Assembly: GCF_902167635.1 (NCBI RefSeq)
Contig: NZ_CABHMS010000007.1
Coordinates: forward strand, 1-64,000
DNA length: 64,000 nucleotides
Origin: Chitinophaga vietnamensis
Lineage (GTDB): Bacteria; Bacteroidota; Bacteroidia; Chitinophagales; Chitinophagaceae
Reading direction: 5' to 3'
In this document: in pieces, positions 1 through 9,100 of the stretch
How positions within the stretch are numbered: position 1 is the stretch's first letter
Layout of the letters: each line of letters opens with the position of its first letter
Notes under the pieces: model-generated
Database searches by the model: none
Told to the model about the DNA's origin: nothing
Seen by the model: only the letters and a program-made list of their open reading frames with translations
Made by a program: the position numbers and the translations under genes

Positions 1-311
1 TACCAATATGTTGCCCCTACGGGGCATATTGATATTTGTTCTTTGTGTTTCTACCAATATGTTGCCCCTACGGGGCATATTGATATTTGTTCTTTGTGTT
101 TCTACCAATATGTTGCCCCTACGGGGCGTATGGTGTTTGTTATTCGTGTTTCTACCAATATGTTGCCCCTACGGGGCATATTGATGTTTGTTCTTTGTGT
201 TTTACCGCTATGCCGCCCCTACGGGCATATACGTTCCGCCCCGTAGGGGCGAAATATTGGTAGCATTGGTGCATCTCCGCGCCAGCGCCCCATCGGGGCG
301 CCATATTGGTG
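1..311. repeat. Degenerate tandem array of ~51-bp palindrome-bearing units
   Basis: Four direct units begin at 1, 52, 103 and 153 (period 50-51 bp), with a degraded fifth at 203. Each carries ACCAATATG followed by the hairpin GCCCC-TAC-GGGGC. Two further copies of the hairpin and the word AATATTGGT/ATATTGGT lie in inverted orientation at about 236-262 and 286-311. The open frames across the array are by-products of the repeat (they read YQYVAPTG again and again) and are not called as genes. The array continues off the left edge, so its full size is unknown. Similar GCCCCTACGGGGC repeats are, as far as I recall, common in Bacteroidota genomes. It lies past the 3' end of the gene at 322 and may act as a transcript end. 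Confidence 0.9.
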
Positions 312-321
312 GGCCTATCAT

Positions 322-2559
322 CTACTCCACAAAAATCTCATCGCAACAAATCGCGGGGCGTTTACCCGCCACATGCCTCCACGCCGGCAAGGCCGCGGGG
401 CATTGCGCGCTCACCCTGATATAACGGGCATTTGCACTCACCGGGAAATTAAAATGTTTGATCTGCACTTCGTAATCTTCCGCGGGCACAGGAATATCCT
501 GCTGGCCCGCTACCGTGTAATGCTGGCCATCCGCGGAGGTTTCCACCAACACATGCGCCGGATGGAAAATATAATGCCGGGGATCGAACAGGAAATTCAT
601 GCTTACCTGCTGTATCTTTTTGCTGCTGCCGAGGTCCACGGTAGCGATCATATCTTTATCATAAGTGTACAGCCAATTATAGCTGAAATCTTTGCCGCCG
701 GGAAGTCCGTCGGTAAGCGTGCGTTCCCCTTTGGGCGTGTATTCCGGCGTATAGGCATTGGCCAGTTTCACTGGGGCGCCAAAGGCCAGGCCTTGTACCC
801 AGGCACGGTTGAAGAGCGCCTGCCATTCCTGCGCATAGGTATCCGGTGAAGCGCCGCCTTCTGATAGTTCCTTTACCATGGCCGTTTTGCAGGCGGCCAC
901 AAAATGTTGTACCCTGGCGGGCCATTTCGGATTAACCTTAAAGCTGTTGCCATCGGGCAGCAGGTAGCCAAATTTATCGGTGCCATAGGAGCGCGATTGT
1001 TGCAATACCGTGTACTCCAGTGGCAGCCGGACCTTCAGCACACGTTTGAGCAATACGGAATCACTGCCGGCAGCAGCTTCGGCTTTGTCGAGCAATACGG
1101 AATATTGATCGATCTTTTCGGGCGACAAATAATCCTTCGCACTATACACCGGGCTGCCGTAGATATCCAGTACGGCATGCGTCGATTTTACGGCAGCGCT
1201 GAGCGCTTCCTGGTATTGTTGTATATAAGGGCCGGCAGCGCCATAATAGCTCTTGAAGAAAGCCTTGTTGAGGGCCGCCATATCAGCATTGGGCTGCCAT
1301 AACAGTGACGCCTGTACGTAGCTGTTGTATTCGGCCATATCGCCGTAAGTGTCGCCGCTGCCTTGTGAAAATACGCCCTGCACATGATGCGCGGCAAAGT
1401 ATTGCAGGTTGGCCTGCAAATGCGTATAGTCCGGAAAAGGAGCGAGGTAATTGGTGAACTGCGTGGTATAGTCCCAGATGAACAGATGATCGGTGAGCGC
1501 TTCCCATCCTTGCAGGTGGTTGCGGAACGCCGCAGCGGAAGGCGCCGTGGCCAGCGGCTCCTGACGATATGCATCAATGGTGCTCAACATGATATAAACA
1601 TTGGGCGCAGGCTTTGTTTTCGGCGGTTTCGCCGTATAGCCATAGGCCAGTGTGGTGAAGCGCTGCTCCGGGAATTGTTGTGCAATGCGGTTCACGAAAC
1701 GGATCAAAGAGCCGGCAGCACTGCCTTCCGCGGCATCGGCTGCACGGCATTGATCGCAGGTGCAGGCGCCAGGGCCATCTTCTGCGGCGATGGACCAATA
1801 CATCGCATCGGGATTTTCCCTGATCGCCTTTTTGAAATAAGCCACAGCCAGTTCAAATACTTGCGGGTTGCTCAAACAAAGCTGCATGGGCTGGCGTTTT
1901 CCATCTACCAGCGAAAAATATTCCGGATGTTCCGCGAAATATGTTTTAGGCGGCACTATCTTGAAAAAGGAATGTCCCCAAACGCCCCACAAGTCCTCAA
2001 AGCGATGCAGACCGTGCCAGTCGAGGTATTCGGGATCGGTGGAAGCAGGGTAGTAGGTTTCGCGGTAAATAAAAGCGGGTTCCCGGAGATCGTTCAATGA
2101 TCCGGGCAATTGTATATTTTTTTCCTTGGGCACATAGGCGGGTACATCGGCGTCCTTACGGCAATGCATATACGTTTCCAATACATAATACACGCCATGC
2201 AACACGCCCTGGCCGCCGCCACCGCGGATGTACAGGTTTTTGTTATGCATGCCGGCGAAGAAGCCATCCGCCTTTATTTTGTCGGGGCCGCTGCTATGAT
2301 TGGTTTGACCAATAAATACTGCGGGCTCTTGCTGATAGCTACCTTCCGGCACGATGGGTAGCCGGGCGCCGGATATCTTGTTCACCATATCCTGAAACAC
2401 GGTGGCAGCCTTGCTTTCCGCCTTGGTAGGCGTCGCCGGCGTAACAATCACATAAGCGCTCTTGCCGCCGGATACCAGGCTGATCTCGTTTTCGGGCGGC
2501 GTACAACTGTGCACCACCAGCATCGAGGCTAATAATAAACTATTCATCTTCACTAACAT
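322..2559 (-). CDS. DUF4838 / alpha-glucuronidase-like lipoprotein with C-terminal F5/8-type domain
   Basis: The protein is about 745 residues. I place the start at the ATG at 2559, not the TTG at 2604: it gives a lipoprotein signal peptide (Lys, hydrophobic run, then VVHSC, Cys about residue 19). After the signal comes an alpha-glucuronidase N-terminal-like segment (TKAESKAATVFQDMV), then a DUF4838-like core containing the CTCDQC cysteine cluster, and a C-terminal discoidin-like carbohydrate-binding segment (VDLGSSKKIQQVSM ... ARYIRVSA). The layout resembles outer-membrane-anchored glycan-acting proteins of Bacteroidota. No reaction can be assigned, because DUF4838 has no firmly known activity that I can confirm from sequence. 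It is divergent from the histidine kinase at 2658 and stands alone. Confidence 0.8.
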   Translation of the reverse strand: MLVKMNSLLLASMLVVHSCTPPENEISLVSGGKSAYVIVTPATPTKAESKAATVFQDMVNKISGARLPIVPEGSYQQEPAVFIGQTNHSSGPDKIKADGFFAGMHNKNLYIRGGGGQGVLHGVYYVLETYMHCRKDADVPAYVPKEKNIQLPGSLNDLREPAFIYRETYYPASTDPEYLDWHGLHRFEDLWGVWGHSFFKIVPPKTYFAEHPEYFSLVDGKRQPMQLCLSNPQVFELAVAYFKKAIRENPDAMYWSIAAEDGPGACTCDQCRAADAAEGSAAGSLIRFVNRIAQQFPEQRFTTLAYGYTAKPPKTKPAPNVYIMLSTIDAYRQEPLATAPSAAAFRNHLQGWEALTDHLFIWDYTTQFTNYLAPFPDYTHLQANLQYFAAHHVQGVFSQGSGDTYGDMAEYNSYVQASLLWQPNADMAALNKAFFKSYYGAAGPYIQQYQEALSAAVKSTHAVLDIYGSPVYSAKDYLSPEKIDQYSVLLDKAEAAAGSDSVLLKRVLKVRLPLEYTVLQQSRSYGTDKFGYLLPDGNSFKVNPKWPARVQHFVAACKTAMVKELSEGGASPDTYAQEWQALFNRAWVQGLAFGAPVKLANAYTPEYTPKGERTLTDGLPGGKDFSYNWLYTYDKDMIATVDLGSSKKIQQVSMNFLFDPRHYIFHPAHVLVETSADGQHYTVAGQQDIPVPAEDYEVQIKHFNFPVSANARYIRVSAQCPAALPAWRHVAGKRPAICCDEIFVE

Positions 2560-2598
2560 TGCGGTAATGGCCGAAAGGTGTTTCAATAATCCGGCCAG

Positions 2599-2629
2599 TT
2601 TCAAATCACGTTGAATATGAGTATGTTTG
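2599..2629 (+). promoter_or_regulatory. Bacteroidota-type promoter for the histidine kinase gene
   Basis: TTTC at 2599-2602, a 19-bp spacer, then TATGTTTG at 2622-2629. This fits the Bacteroidota sigma-A pattern TTTG-N19-TAnnTTTG with one mismatch in the upstream box. Transcription would start near 2635, about 23 bases before the ATG at 2658. Confidence 0.6.
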
Positions 2630-2657
2630 AATACATTTACGACGAAATTATGCAGAA

Positions 2658-3608
2658 ATGATGAAGCAACAACAAACTTTCACGATCCTGTTGGCAGATG
2701 ATGGCCCTGGCCAGCTCTTCTCACTGGAACCTGTGCTGGAAGCGGATCATCGCGTAATCATCAAAGTTGCTACCCTGGCGGATGTGGCCTCTCATCTGCC
2801 TGTTCATCTCATCATTATGGATGCATCAAAAGGCATCGATATGGCGCCGCAGTTGCAGCACATCCCGCTGCTGCTGCTGCATGCGCCGCTGGATACGCGT
2901 TTGGCTCAACTGCAAGTGGATATGTTTGAACGCATGTACCATGAGCAACAGGAAAAAGAAACGCGCATCCGGCAGCAGGAGCAGTTCATGTACATGGCCG
3001 TGCATGATCTGAAGTCGCCACTGGCCAGTATTGTAGCCTTATTAGGATTGGTGAATGAGGATGAACAGGTACAAGGCGCACCAGACCTGAAAGAGTATAT
3101 GCAGATCGTGATGGGGGCTACGCACCATCTTACAGATATGGTTGCATCTATCCTCGATTATACCCGGCAAACCGCTGCACCATTGCAAAAAGAGCATGTA
3201 TCCGTAGCGGAATTGCTACAAGGCTTGTCTGTGCCGGCACACATACGCATGAGCATCGCGTCGCAGCTGCCGGTATTGTATACCTACCGCGATCGCCTGC
3301 AGCAAGTGTTTCAGCAGCTGGTATCGCATGCTGTGCTGCACATGGATAAGCCCCGGGGGGAGATTATGATCGGGGGAGCAGCGCAGGACGATTACTATGC
3401 GTTTTTTGTAAGAGACAACGGGCCTGGCCTCACCCGTATTGATACAGATCTTGTCTTCAAATTATTTGAGCGGGTAGAGAAAGATGGTAAAACAAGTACC
3501 CGTTTGAATCTTTTCAAACTGTTGGTAGAAGAACAAGGCGGCAAAGTGTGGGTGGATACGCGACCCGGCGAAGGCAGCACCTTTCATTTCCTCTGGCGCA
3601 GGTATTGA
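2658..3608 (+). CDS. Small sensor histidine kinase with N-terminal receiver-like domain
   Basis: The 316-residue protein has no membrane segment. Residues about 8-85 resemble a receiver fold: an acidic pair in LLADDG and a candidate phospho-Asp in LIIMDASKG. A helical linker follows, then a HisKA dimerisation domain with the phosphorylatable His near residue 116 (MAVHDLKSPLAS). The C-terminal HATPase has clear G1 (VRDNGPGL), F (VFKLFERV) and G2 (RPGEGSTFHF) boxes. The N box is unusual: the normal Asn is not visible in QLVSHAVLHM, where His occupies the equivalent place, which may weaken ATP/Mg binding. The gene stops two bases before the stop of the convergent GAF/PAS gene at 3611. The signal and partner are unknown. 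Confidence 0.85.
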   Translation: MMKQQQTFTILLADDGPGQLFSLEPVLEADHRVIIKVATLADVASHLPVHLIIMDASKGIDMAPQLQHIPLLLLHAPLDTRLAQLQVDMFERMYHEQQEKETRIRQQEQFMYMAVHDLKSPLASIVALLGLVNEDEQVQGAPDLKEYMQIVMGATHHLTDMVASILDYTRQTAAPLQKEHVSVAELLQGLSVPAHIRMSIASQLPVLYTYRDRLQQVFQQLVSHAVLHMDKPRGEIMIGGAAQDDYYAFFVRDNGPGLTRIDTDLVFKLFERVEKDGKTSTRLNLFKLLVEEQGGKVWVDTRPGEGSTFHFLWRRY

Positions 3609-3610
3609 TC

Positions 3611-4429
3611 TCACTCTTCAAATATCCATAGTCTGCCGCTTATCTGCTGTGTGTTTACGGGCAGGCAGGATACTTTACAGGTTTTATTTTCCGGATCATC
3701 GAACTGCCATATCCAGTTACGTATCTCATTATCGGGAGATGCAAAGAGGCGGATGGCTTCTTTGTAAATATCCTGGGTATTGGTGGTGCGGTTGCGCAAT
3801 TGTGTGAGCGCATCGGAGAGGATCACGGGCAGTTGTTCGCCGGGGCCGGGCAGCTTCAGCAGCTGTGCGCCTTGCTGGTTCACCCATCCGGAAAAGCCGT
3901 CGTTGTCGATGAATACCAGCGCATGCGGGATAGTATGCATGATAGCGGCAAAACGTTGTGATAGCTTCCGCAGATAGGATTGCTGCTGTGATTGCAGCCG
4001 CAGCTCTTTCATGCGCAGGCGTATTGTTTCCACGCAGGCGGTGAAAGCATCATCGAACGTTTGCATGGCATGCCAGCCAAGGAGTATCACGCTGATATCA
4101 GGCGTGGTGCTGCTAACAGGTATGAGCACGGCAGAGGCGCAATGTTGCAGCAGCGCTTGTATGGCGGTACTTTCCTGTGGTACGTCTTTCCACCAGATGG
4201 TTTTGAAACCATTCTGATGCAACAGTTTCCTGACGGGGCCGGCTTGAATCACCTTGCCGTTGATGGTAAGGGGTTCGTCTGTCAGCTCCAGTTGCAGTAC
4301 TACATCGGCATCCATCAATTGTTTCAACAGATCGAGGCTGAAGGCCGGAAGAGGGGATGGTTGTTTGTCCTTGTCCCAATGGGCGGTTTGATTAATAAAA
4401 TGCAATGCTTTGCGTTCCCAGGAGTCCAC
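3611..4429 (-). CDS. GAF/PAS sensory protein without recognisable output domain
   Basis: The 272-residue soluble protein appears to have a GAF-like first half (residues about 1-135, ending in VLIPVSS and VILLGW strands). A coiled-coil linker follows (about 135-160, RMKELRLQSQQQSYLRKL), then a PAS-like domain (about 160-272, HALVFIDNDGFSGWVNQQGAQLL ... WIWQF). There is no kinase, cyclase or DNA-binding domain. It may pass its signal to a partner, possibly the convergently encoded kinase at 2658. That link is inferred only from proximity. The domain calls rest on fold-like sequence patterns and are moderately sure. Confidence 0.65.
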   Translation of the reverse strand: MDSWERKALHFINQTAHWDKDKQPSPLPAFSLDLLKQLMDADVVLQLELTDEPLTINGKVIQAGPVRKLLHQNGFKTIWWKDVPQESTAIQALLQHCASAVLIPVSSTTPDISVILLGWHAMQTFDDAFTACVETIRLRMKELRLQSQQQSYLRKLSQRFAAIMHTIPHALVFIDNDGFSGWVNQQGAQLLKLPGPGEQLPVILSDALTQLRNRTTNTQDIYKEAIRLFASPDNEIRNWIWQFDDPENKTCKVSCLPVNTQQISGRLWIFEE

Positions 4430-4489
4430 GTGAATGATTTATGAGGGATAAAAACGAGGGTTATCTTGACCATCATAAATATAAAAAAT

Positions 4490-4534
4490 AATGGCGAATG
4501 AAAAGCCCTTTTTACGGGCCTTTCATTCGCCATT
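4490..4534 (-). terminator. Hairpin terminator downstream of the YncE-like gene
   Basis: The arm AATGGCGAATGAAA (4490-4503) pairs with TTTCATTCGCCATT (4521-4534), extended by GCCC/GGGC around a T-rich loop. It sits just past the stop of the minus-strand gene ending at 4552 and before the next minus-strand gene. Confidence 0.7.
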
Positions 4535-4551
4535 CATCATTATTTTCCTTG

Positions 4552-5541
4552 CTATTTGGTCACTTTCAGTACCTGGAAGCTGCCAGGAGCCGCTTGAGGC
4601 TTGGCGCCGGCGGCGGCAGCCAGCAGATCGGCGGTGGGCAGGTATACGGCATGTGTAGCCGGATCTACCACCAGTGTGCGTGCGCCTTTTTTGGTAGGCA
4701 CGTTTACAGGTGCGCTGTATTTATCGGCTGATTGCTCTTTGATCACGGTGAGGGTGCCTTCGCCGTTGGCGGCGAAGATATTGTGTTCTGCTTCGTCGAA
4801 CGCTACGCCATCGCAGCCGTCGCCGATTGGCAGGGTGGTCACTACTTTACCGTTGGTGGCGTTCATCACTACGAGCAGTTTGTTATCGCAACCGGCAAAG
4901 AGGCGTTTGGTTTTGGTGTCGATAGCGAGGCCGGTAGGCGCTTCGCCCTTGCCGAGCGGCCAGTGCGCGCCGGCAGTGAAGGTGGTCGCATCTACCACTA
5001 CGATCTCGCTTTTATCTTCCAGGTTCACATAGATCTTGCCGGCATCATCGCTCACGGCTGTTTCCGGGCGACCGCCAACCGGGATGGTATGCACTACCTG
5101 GTCGGTAGCCGGATCGATCACGCTCAGGTCTTTACTTTTACCATTGCAAACGATGATCTTTTTGGAGAAAGCATCATACAAGATGGCATCGGGGTTCTCG
5201 CCTGTTTTCACTTCACCCAGCACTTTGTTGCTGTGGATATCGAATACAGTAGCGGTATTCAGCTTGCCGTTAGTAGTATAACCTTTATGGAAGGCAGGCG
5301 CAAAACCGATACCATGCACGCCGGTGGTGTTAGGGATCACGCCAACGGAATCGCCGCTGTTCTTGTCCAGGATATTGACCTGCGTGCCGTGAGAGGCGTA
5401 CAGCTGCTGCGTAACAGGGTTCAGGGCTATGTAATCCCATTTGCCATCGCTTTTGATATGGAAGGTACTGGCTACATGCCAGGACTGAGCCTGTGTGGCA
5501 CAGGCGGCCAGCAGTGCGGCCGACAGGAAAAGTGCTTTCAT
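4552..5541 (-). CDS. YncE-family exported beta-propeller protein
   Basis: The start is the ATG at 5541, not the upstream extension to 5625, because it places a clean signal peptide first (MKALFLSAALLAACATQAQ). The mature protein is about 310 residues of repeated blades of the YVTN/NHL type, with motifs such as IDPATDQVVHTIPVGGRPE and VDATTFTAG. These are typical of YncE-like seven-bladed propellers that fold in the periplasm or at the cell surface. No catalytic residues are evident. Propellers of this kind usually bind partners or ligands, and no ligand can be named here. It is divergent from the small-protein/metal-efflux operon at 5666, so it may share regulation with it, but nothing in the sequence proves that. 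Confidence 0.85.
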   Translation of the reverse strand: MKALFLSAALLAACATQAQSWHVASTFHIKSDGKWDYIALNPVTQQLYASHGTQVNILDKNSGDSVGVIPNTTGVHGIGFAPAFHKGYTTNGKLNTATVFDIHSNKVLGEVKTGENPDAILYDAFSKKIIVCNGKSKDLSVIDPATDQVVHTIPVGGRPETAVSDDAGKIYVNLEDKSEIVVVDATTFTAGAHWPLGKGEAPTGLAIDTKTKRLFAGCDNKLLVVMNATNGKVVTTLPIGDGCDGVAFDEAEHNIFAANGEGTLTVIKEQSADKYSAPVNVPTKKGARTLVVDPATHAVYLPTADLLAAAAGAKPQAAPGSFQVLKVTK

Positions 5542-5630
5542 ATGAACATATACGTTAAGGTTACAAATCTCGAAGGCGATTCTGTATGTAATCTGTAGTC
5601 TGGCATCTTTCCGTATATTCTTCATTTTAA

Positions 5631-5661
5631 TTTAACCCGCAATAAAATTTTATTACTTTTG
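5631..5661 (+). promoter_or_regulatory. Bacteroidota-type promoter of the metal-efflux operon
   Basis: TTTA at 5631-5634, 19-bp spacer, TACTTTTG at 5654-5661 (exact TAnnTTTG). The expected transcription start, about 4-7 bases downstream, coincides with the GTG at 5666, so the first gene could be translated from a leaderless mRNA. Confidence 0.6.
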
Positions 5662-5665
5662 TCCT

Positions 5666-6061
5666 GTGCTGAAGATAAGAGCCATACTATTGTTAAGCAT
5701 CTATCTGCTGAACTTCACAGAATGCAACCAGCTGTTGAAGATACCCGTGTTCTTTGCCCACCTGCATGAGCACCGGATGGAAGACCCGCACATCTCCATC
5801 ATCACATTTATCAAACTGCATTATTTCAGTGGTAATATTCACGACAAGGATTATGACCGCGATATGGAATTGCCATTCAAAACGCATGACTATATCGGTT
5901 ATGCTGTGATGCCCGCCATCGCGCCACCGGTGAGCTATACCGTTACCGTGCCGTATAGCGGCGATATCCGCATCAACTATCCTTCTTATCTTAACAAGAT
6001 GCGCCCGGTGATCCCCGGCGCCGATATCTGGCAACCTCCCCGGACCTTCACTGCCGCTTAA
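5666..6061 (+). CDS. Small conserved exported protein preceding the metal-efflux genes
   Basis: 131 residues from a GTG start. The N-terminus is a signal-peptide-like hydrophobic run (ILLLSIYLLNF), followed by TECNQLLKIPVFFAHLHEHR and several His/Asp-rich stretches (HIHDKDYDRDMELPFK, a HEHRMED patch) that could bind metal. I recall small proteins with the same TECxxLLKxPxxxxHxxEH pattern next to CusA-type genes in other Bacteroidota, but I know of no assigned function. It is the first gene of the operon and is followed 115 bases later by the CusA-TolC fusion. A metal-linked role is inferred from the His content and context only. Confidence 0.75.
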   Translation: MLKIRAILLLSIYLLNFTECNQLLKIPVFFAHLHEHRMEDPHISIITFIKLHYFSGNIHDKDYDRDMELPFKTHDYIGYAVMPAIAPPVSYTVTVPYSGDIRINYPSYLNKMRPVIPGADIWQPPRTFTAA

Positions 6062-6176
6062 TCGTCTTTACCATAAACATTTATTACCTTTTCAACACGT
6101 TACTTGACGTGAACAGGTACATTTATTGACATGTGCCCTGCGCAGCGCTCCTGCACAGGCATATAATCCATGGGAT

Positions 6177-9100
6177 ATGCTCAACCGCATTATTCAGTTT
6201 TCCATACGGAACAAGCTGATTATAGGACTATTTATTCTAGCGCTGGTGGCCTGGGGCAGCTACCAGTTTACATTGTTGCCGATCGATGCCGTCCCGGACA
6301 TTACCGATAACCAGGTACAGGTTATAACGGTAACGCCTGCACTGGGAGCCCCCGATGTGGAACGCCTCATCACCTTCCCGATAGAACAGGCCAACAGCAA
6401 CATTCCCGGCCTGAAGGAGATACGCAGCTTCTCCCGTTTCGGCCTCTCGCTCGTCACCATCGTTTTCTCCGATAATACCGATGTGTACTGGGCGCGGCAA
6501 CAGGTGTCCGAACGCCTGCAACAAGTGCAGGCCTCCTTACCAAAAGATGTAGGCACGCCTGAACTGGCGCCGGTAACCACCGGCCTCGGAGAGATCTATC
6601 AATATGTGGTGAAACCAAAGCCCGGCTACGAAAACCGGTATGATACCCGCATGCTGCGCAGCATACAGGACTGGATCATCCGCCGCCAGCTGCTTGGCAC
6701 GCCCGGCGTGGCCGACGTATCCAGCTTCGGCGGTGTGCTCAAACAATATGAAGTGGCCGTAAACCCCGCCAAACTCAAAGCCTTCAATGTAACGCTGCCG
6801 GCGCTCTTCGATGCGCTGCAGCAAAACAATCAGAATACCGGCGGCGCTTACATCGAGAAAGGCCCTACGGCACTTTTCATCCGCAGCGAAGGCCTCGCAG
6901 GGTCCATAGAAGATATCGCCAACATCGTTGTGAAAACTTCTGAAAAAGGCCTGCCCGTGCTGGTGCGCGACGTGGCCACCGTGAAGATCGGCGGCGCCAA
7001 CCGCTATGGCGCCATGTGTTACAACGATCAGGGCGAAGTAGCCGGCGCAGTTGTGATGATGCTCAAAGGCGGCAACTCATCTGCCGTCATCAAAGAAGTG
7101 AAAAAGAAAGTAGCCGCTATCAGTAAAACATTACCGGAAGGCGTGGAGATAAAACCCTTCCTCGACCGTTCTAAAATGGTGAATCACGCCATCAGCACCG
7201 TGAAGAAGAACCTGATGGAAGGCGCGCTGATCGTGGTGTTGGTGCTGGTGTTCTTCCTGGGCAATTTCCGCGCAGGGCTGATCGTGGCATCGGTAATACC
7301 GCTGTCCATGCTCTTCGCCGTGATATTGATGAACGCTTTCGGCGTAAGCGGTAACCTCATGAGCCTCGGTGCGCTCGACTTCGGCCTGATCGTAGACGGC
7401 GCCGTCATCATCGTGGAAGCCGTGCTGCACAAGCTCACGCAGGGGCGCGACTATGCAGGGGTGCAGCGGGTAGACCAGCAACATATGGATAACGAGGTGA
7501 GCACAGCCGCCTCGCGGATGATGAATGCCGCTGTATTCGGGCAGGTCATCATCCTGGTAGTATACCTGCCGATCCTTACACTGCGCGGCATCGAAGGAAA
7601 GATGTTCCGCCCGATGGCGCAAACCGTGTCCTTTGCGGTGCTCGGCGCTTTCTTCCTCTCGCTCACCTATGTGCCCATGATGAGCGCTTTGTGCATCAAT
7701 AAAAAAATATCCCACAAGCAAACGCTGGCCGACCGTATGATGGCATGGCTGGAAAAGGCCTACGGGCGCATGTTACAGCGTGTGATACATTTCAGGAAAA
7801 CGATGATCCTCACCTGCCTGGTATTACTCGCCTGCGCCGTGTGGTTATTATCAACGATGGGCGGCGAATTTATCCCGCAGCTGGAAGAAGGCGACTTTGC
7901 CGTGGATACCCGCGTGCTTACCGGCAGCAGTTTACATACCACCATCAACAGCACGCAACAGGCCGCCAGCGTACTGCTGAAGCACTTCCCCGAAGTGCAG
8001 CAGGTAGTAACGAAGATCGGCAGCGGAGAAATACCTACCGACCCGATGCCGATCGAAGCGAGCGATATGATGGTGATCCTGAAAGACAAGAAAGAATGGA
8101 CTTCTGCCAAAAGTTTTGATGAACTGGCAGAGAAGATGGGAGAGCAGATGGCTACTGTGCCCGGCATTACCACCGGTTTTCAATATCCTGTGCAGATGCG
8201 TTTCAATGAACTGATGACTGGCGCCCGTCAGGATGTGGTGTGCAAGATATTCGGTGAAAACCTCGATTCGCTGGCCATCTACGCGGAAAAGCTGGGCGCG
8301 CTGTCCAGCACCATACGCGGCGCAAAAAGTTTATACGTAGAAAAAGTAACGGGCATGCCGCAGATCGTAGTGAAATATAAACGCCCGCTCATCGCGCAAT
8401 ACGGCCTCAATATCGCTACGGTGAACCAGGTGCTGAATACTGCTTTCGCAGGACAAAGCACCGGTTATGTATTCGAAGGCGAGCAGCGTTACGACCTCGT
8501 GGTGCGCATGGACAGCAGTTTGCGTACACAGGCCGAAGATGTGCGCCAGTTGCTTATCCCCGCACCCAATGGGCAGCAGCTGCCACTGGGCCTGCTGGCG
8601 GATATCGAGGTGGTGGATGGTCCTAACCAGATACAGCGCGAAGATGCCAAACGCCGCATCATCGTTGGTTTCAATGTACGTGGCCGCGATGTGCAGAGCG
8701 TGGTGGAAGAGCTGCAGGCCAAAGCAGGCCGCCAGCTGCATTTGCCGCCGGGTTACTTTATAACTTATGGCGGCGCCTTTGAGAACCTCGCTGCCGCAAA
8801 AGCGCGTTTGGGTATAGCCGTTCCCGTTGCCCTGCTGCTGATATTCCTCTTGTTATATTTTGCATTCGGTTCTATCCGGCAAGGGCTGCTGGTATATTCC
8901 GCCATCCCGCTCTCGGCCATCGGCGGGGTGCTGGCGCTGTGGGTGCGGGGCATGCCTTTCAGCATCTCCGCAGGCATCGGCTTTATTGCCTTGTTTGGCG
9001 TGGCAGTGCTCAACAGCATTGTATTGATCAGTCATTTTAACCGTTTGAGAAAAGATGGTATGGAAGATATGATGGAGATTATTTCACAAGGCACGAAAGA

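Noticed and set aside
1-311. The repeat array as a CRISPR
   Set aside because: Units are contiguous with no unique spacers; inverted copies occur; no cas genes are near.
43-424. Short plus-strand reading frames across the repeats
   Set aside because: They only translate the repeat unit (YQYVAPTG) and have no start context or homologous protein character.
6126-6176. N-terminal extension of the CusA-TolC protein
   Set aside because: The family begins with the MLNRIIQFS helix; the extra 17 residues have no matching feature.
7131-7721. Long antisense open frames inside the RND gene, and similar ones within other long genes (for example 24125-25072, 26120-27328, 44078-45262)
   Set aside because: They mirror well-supported genes; their residues are typical of antisense reading and show no domains or starts.
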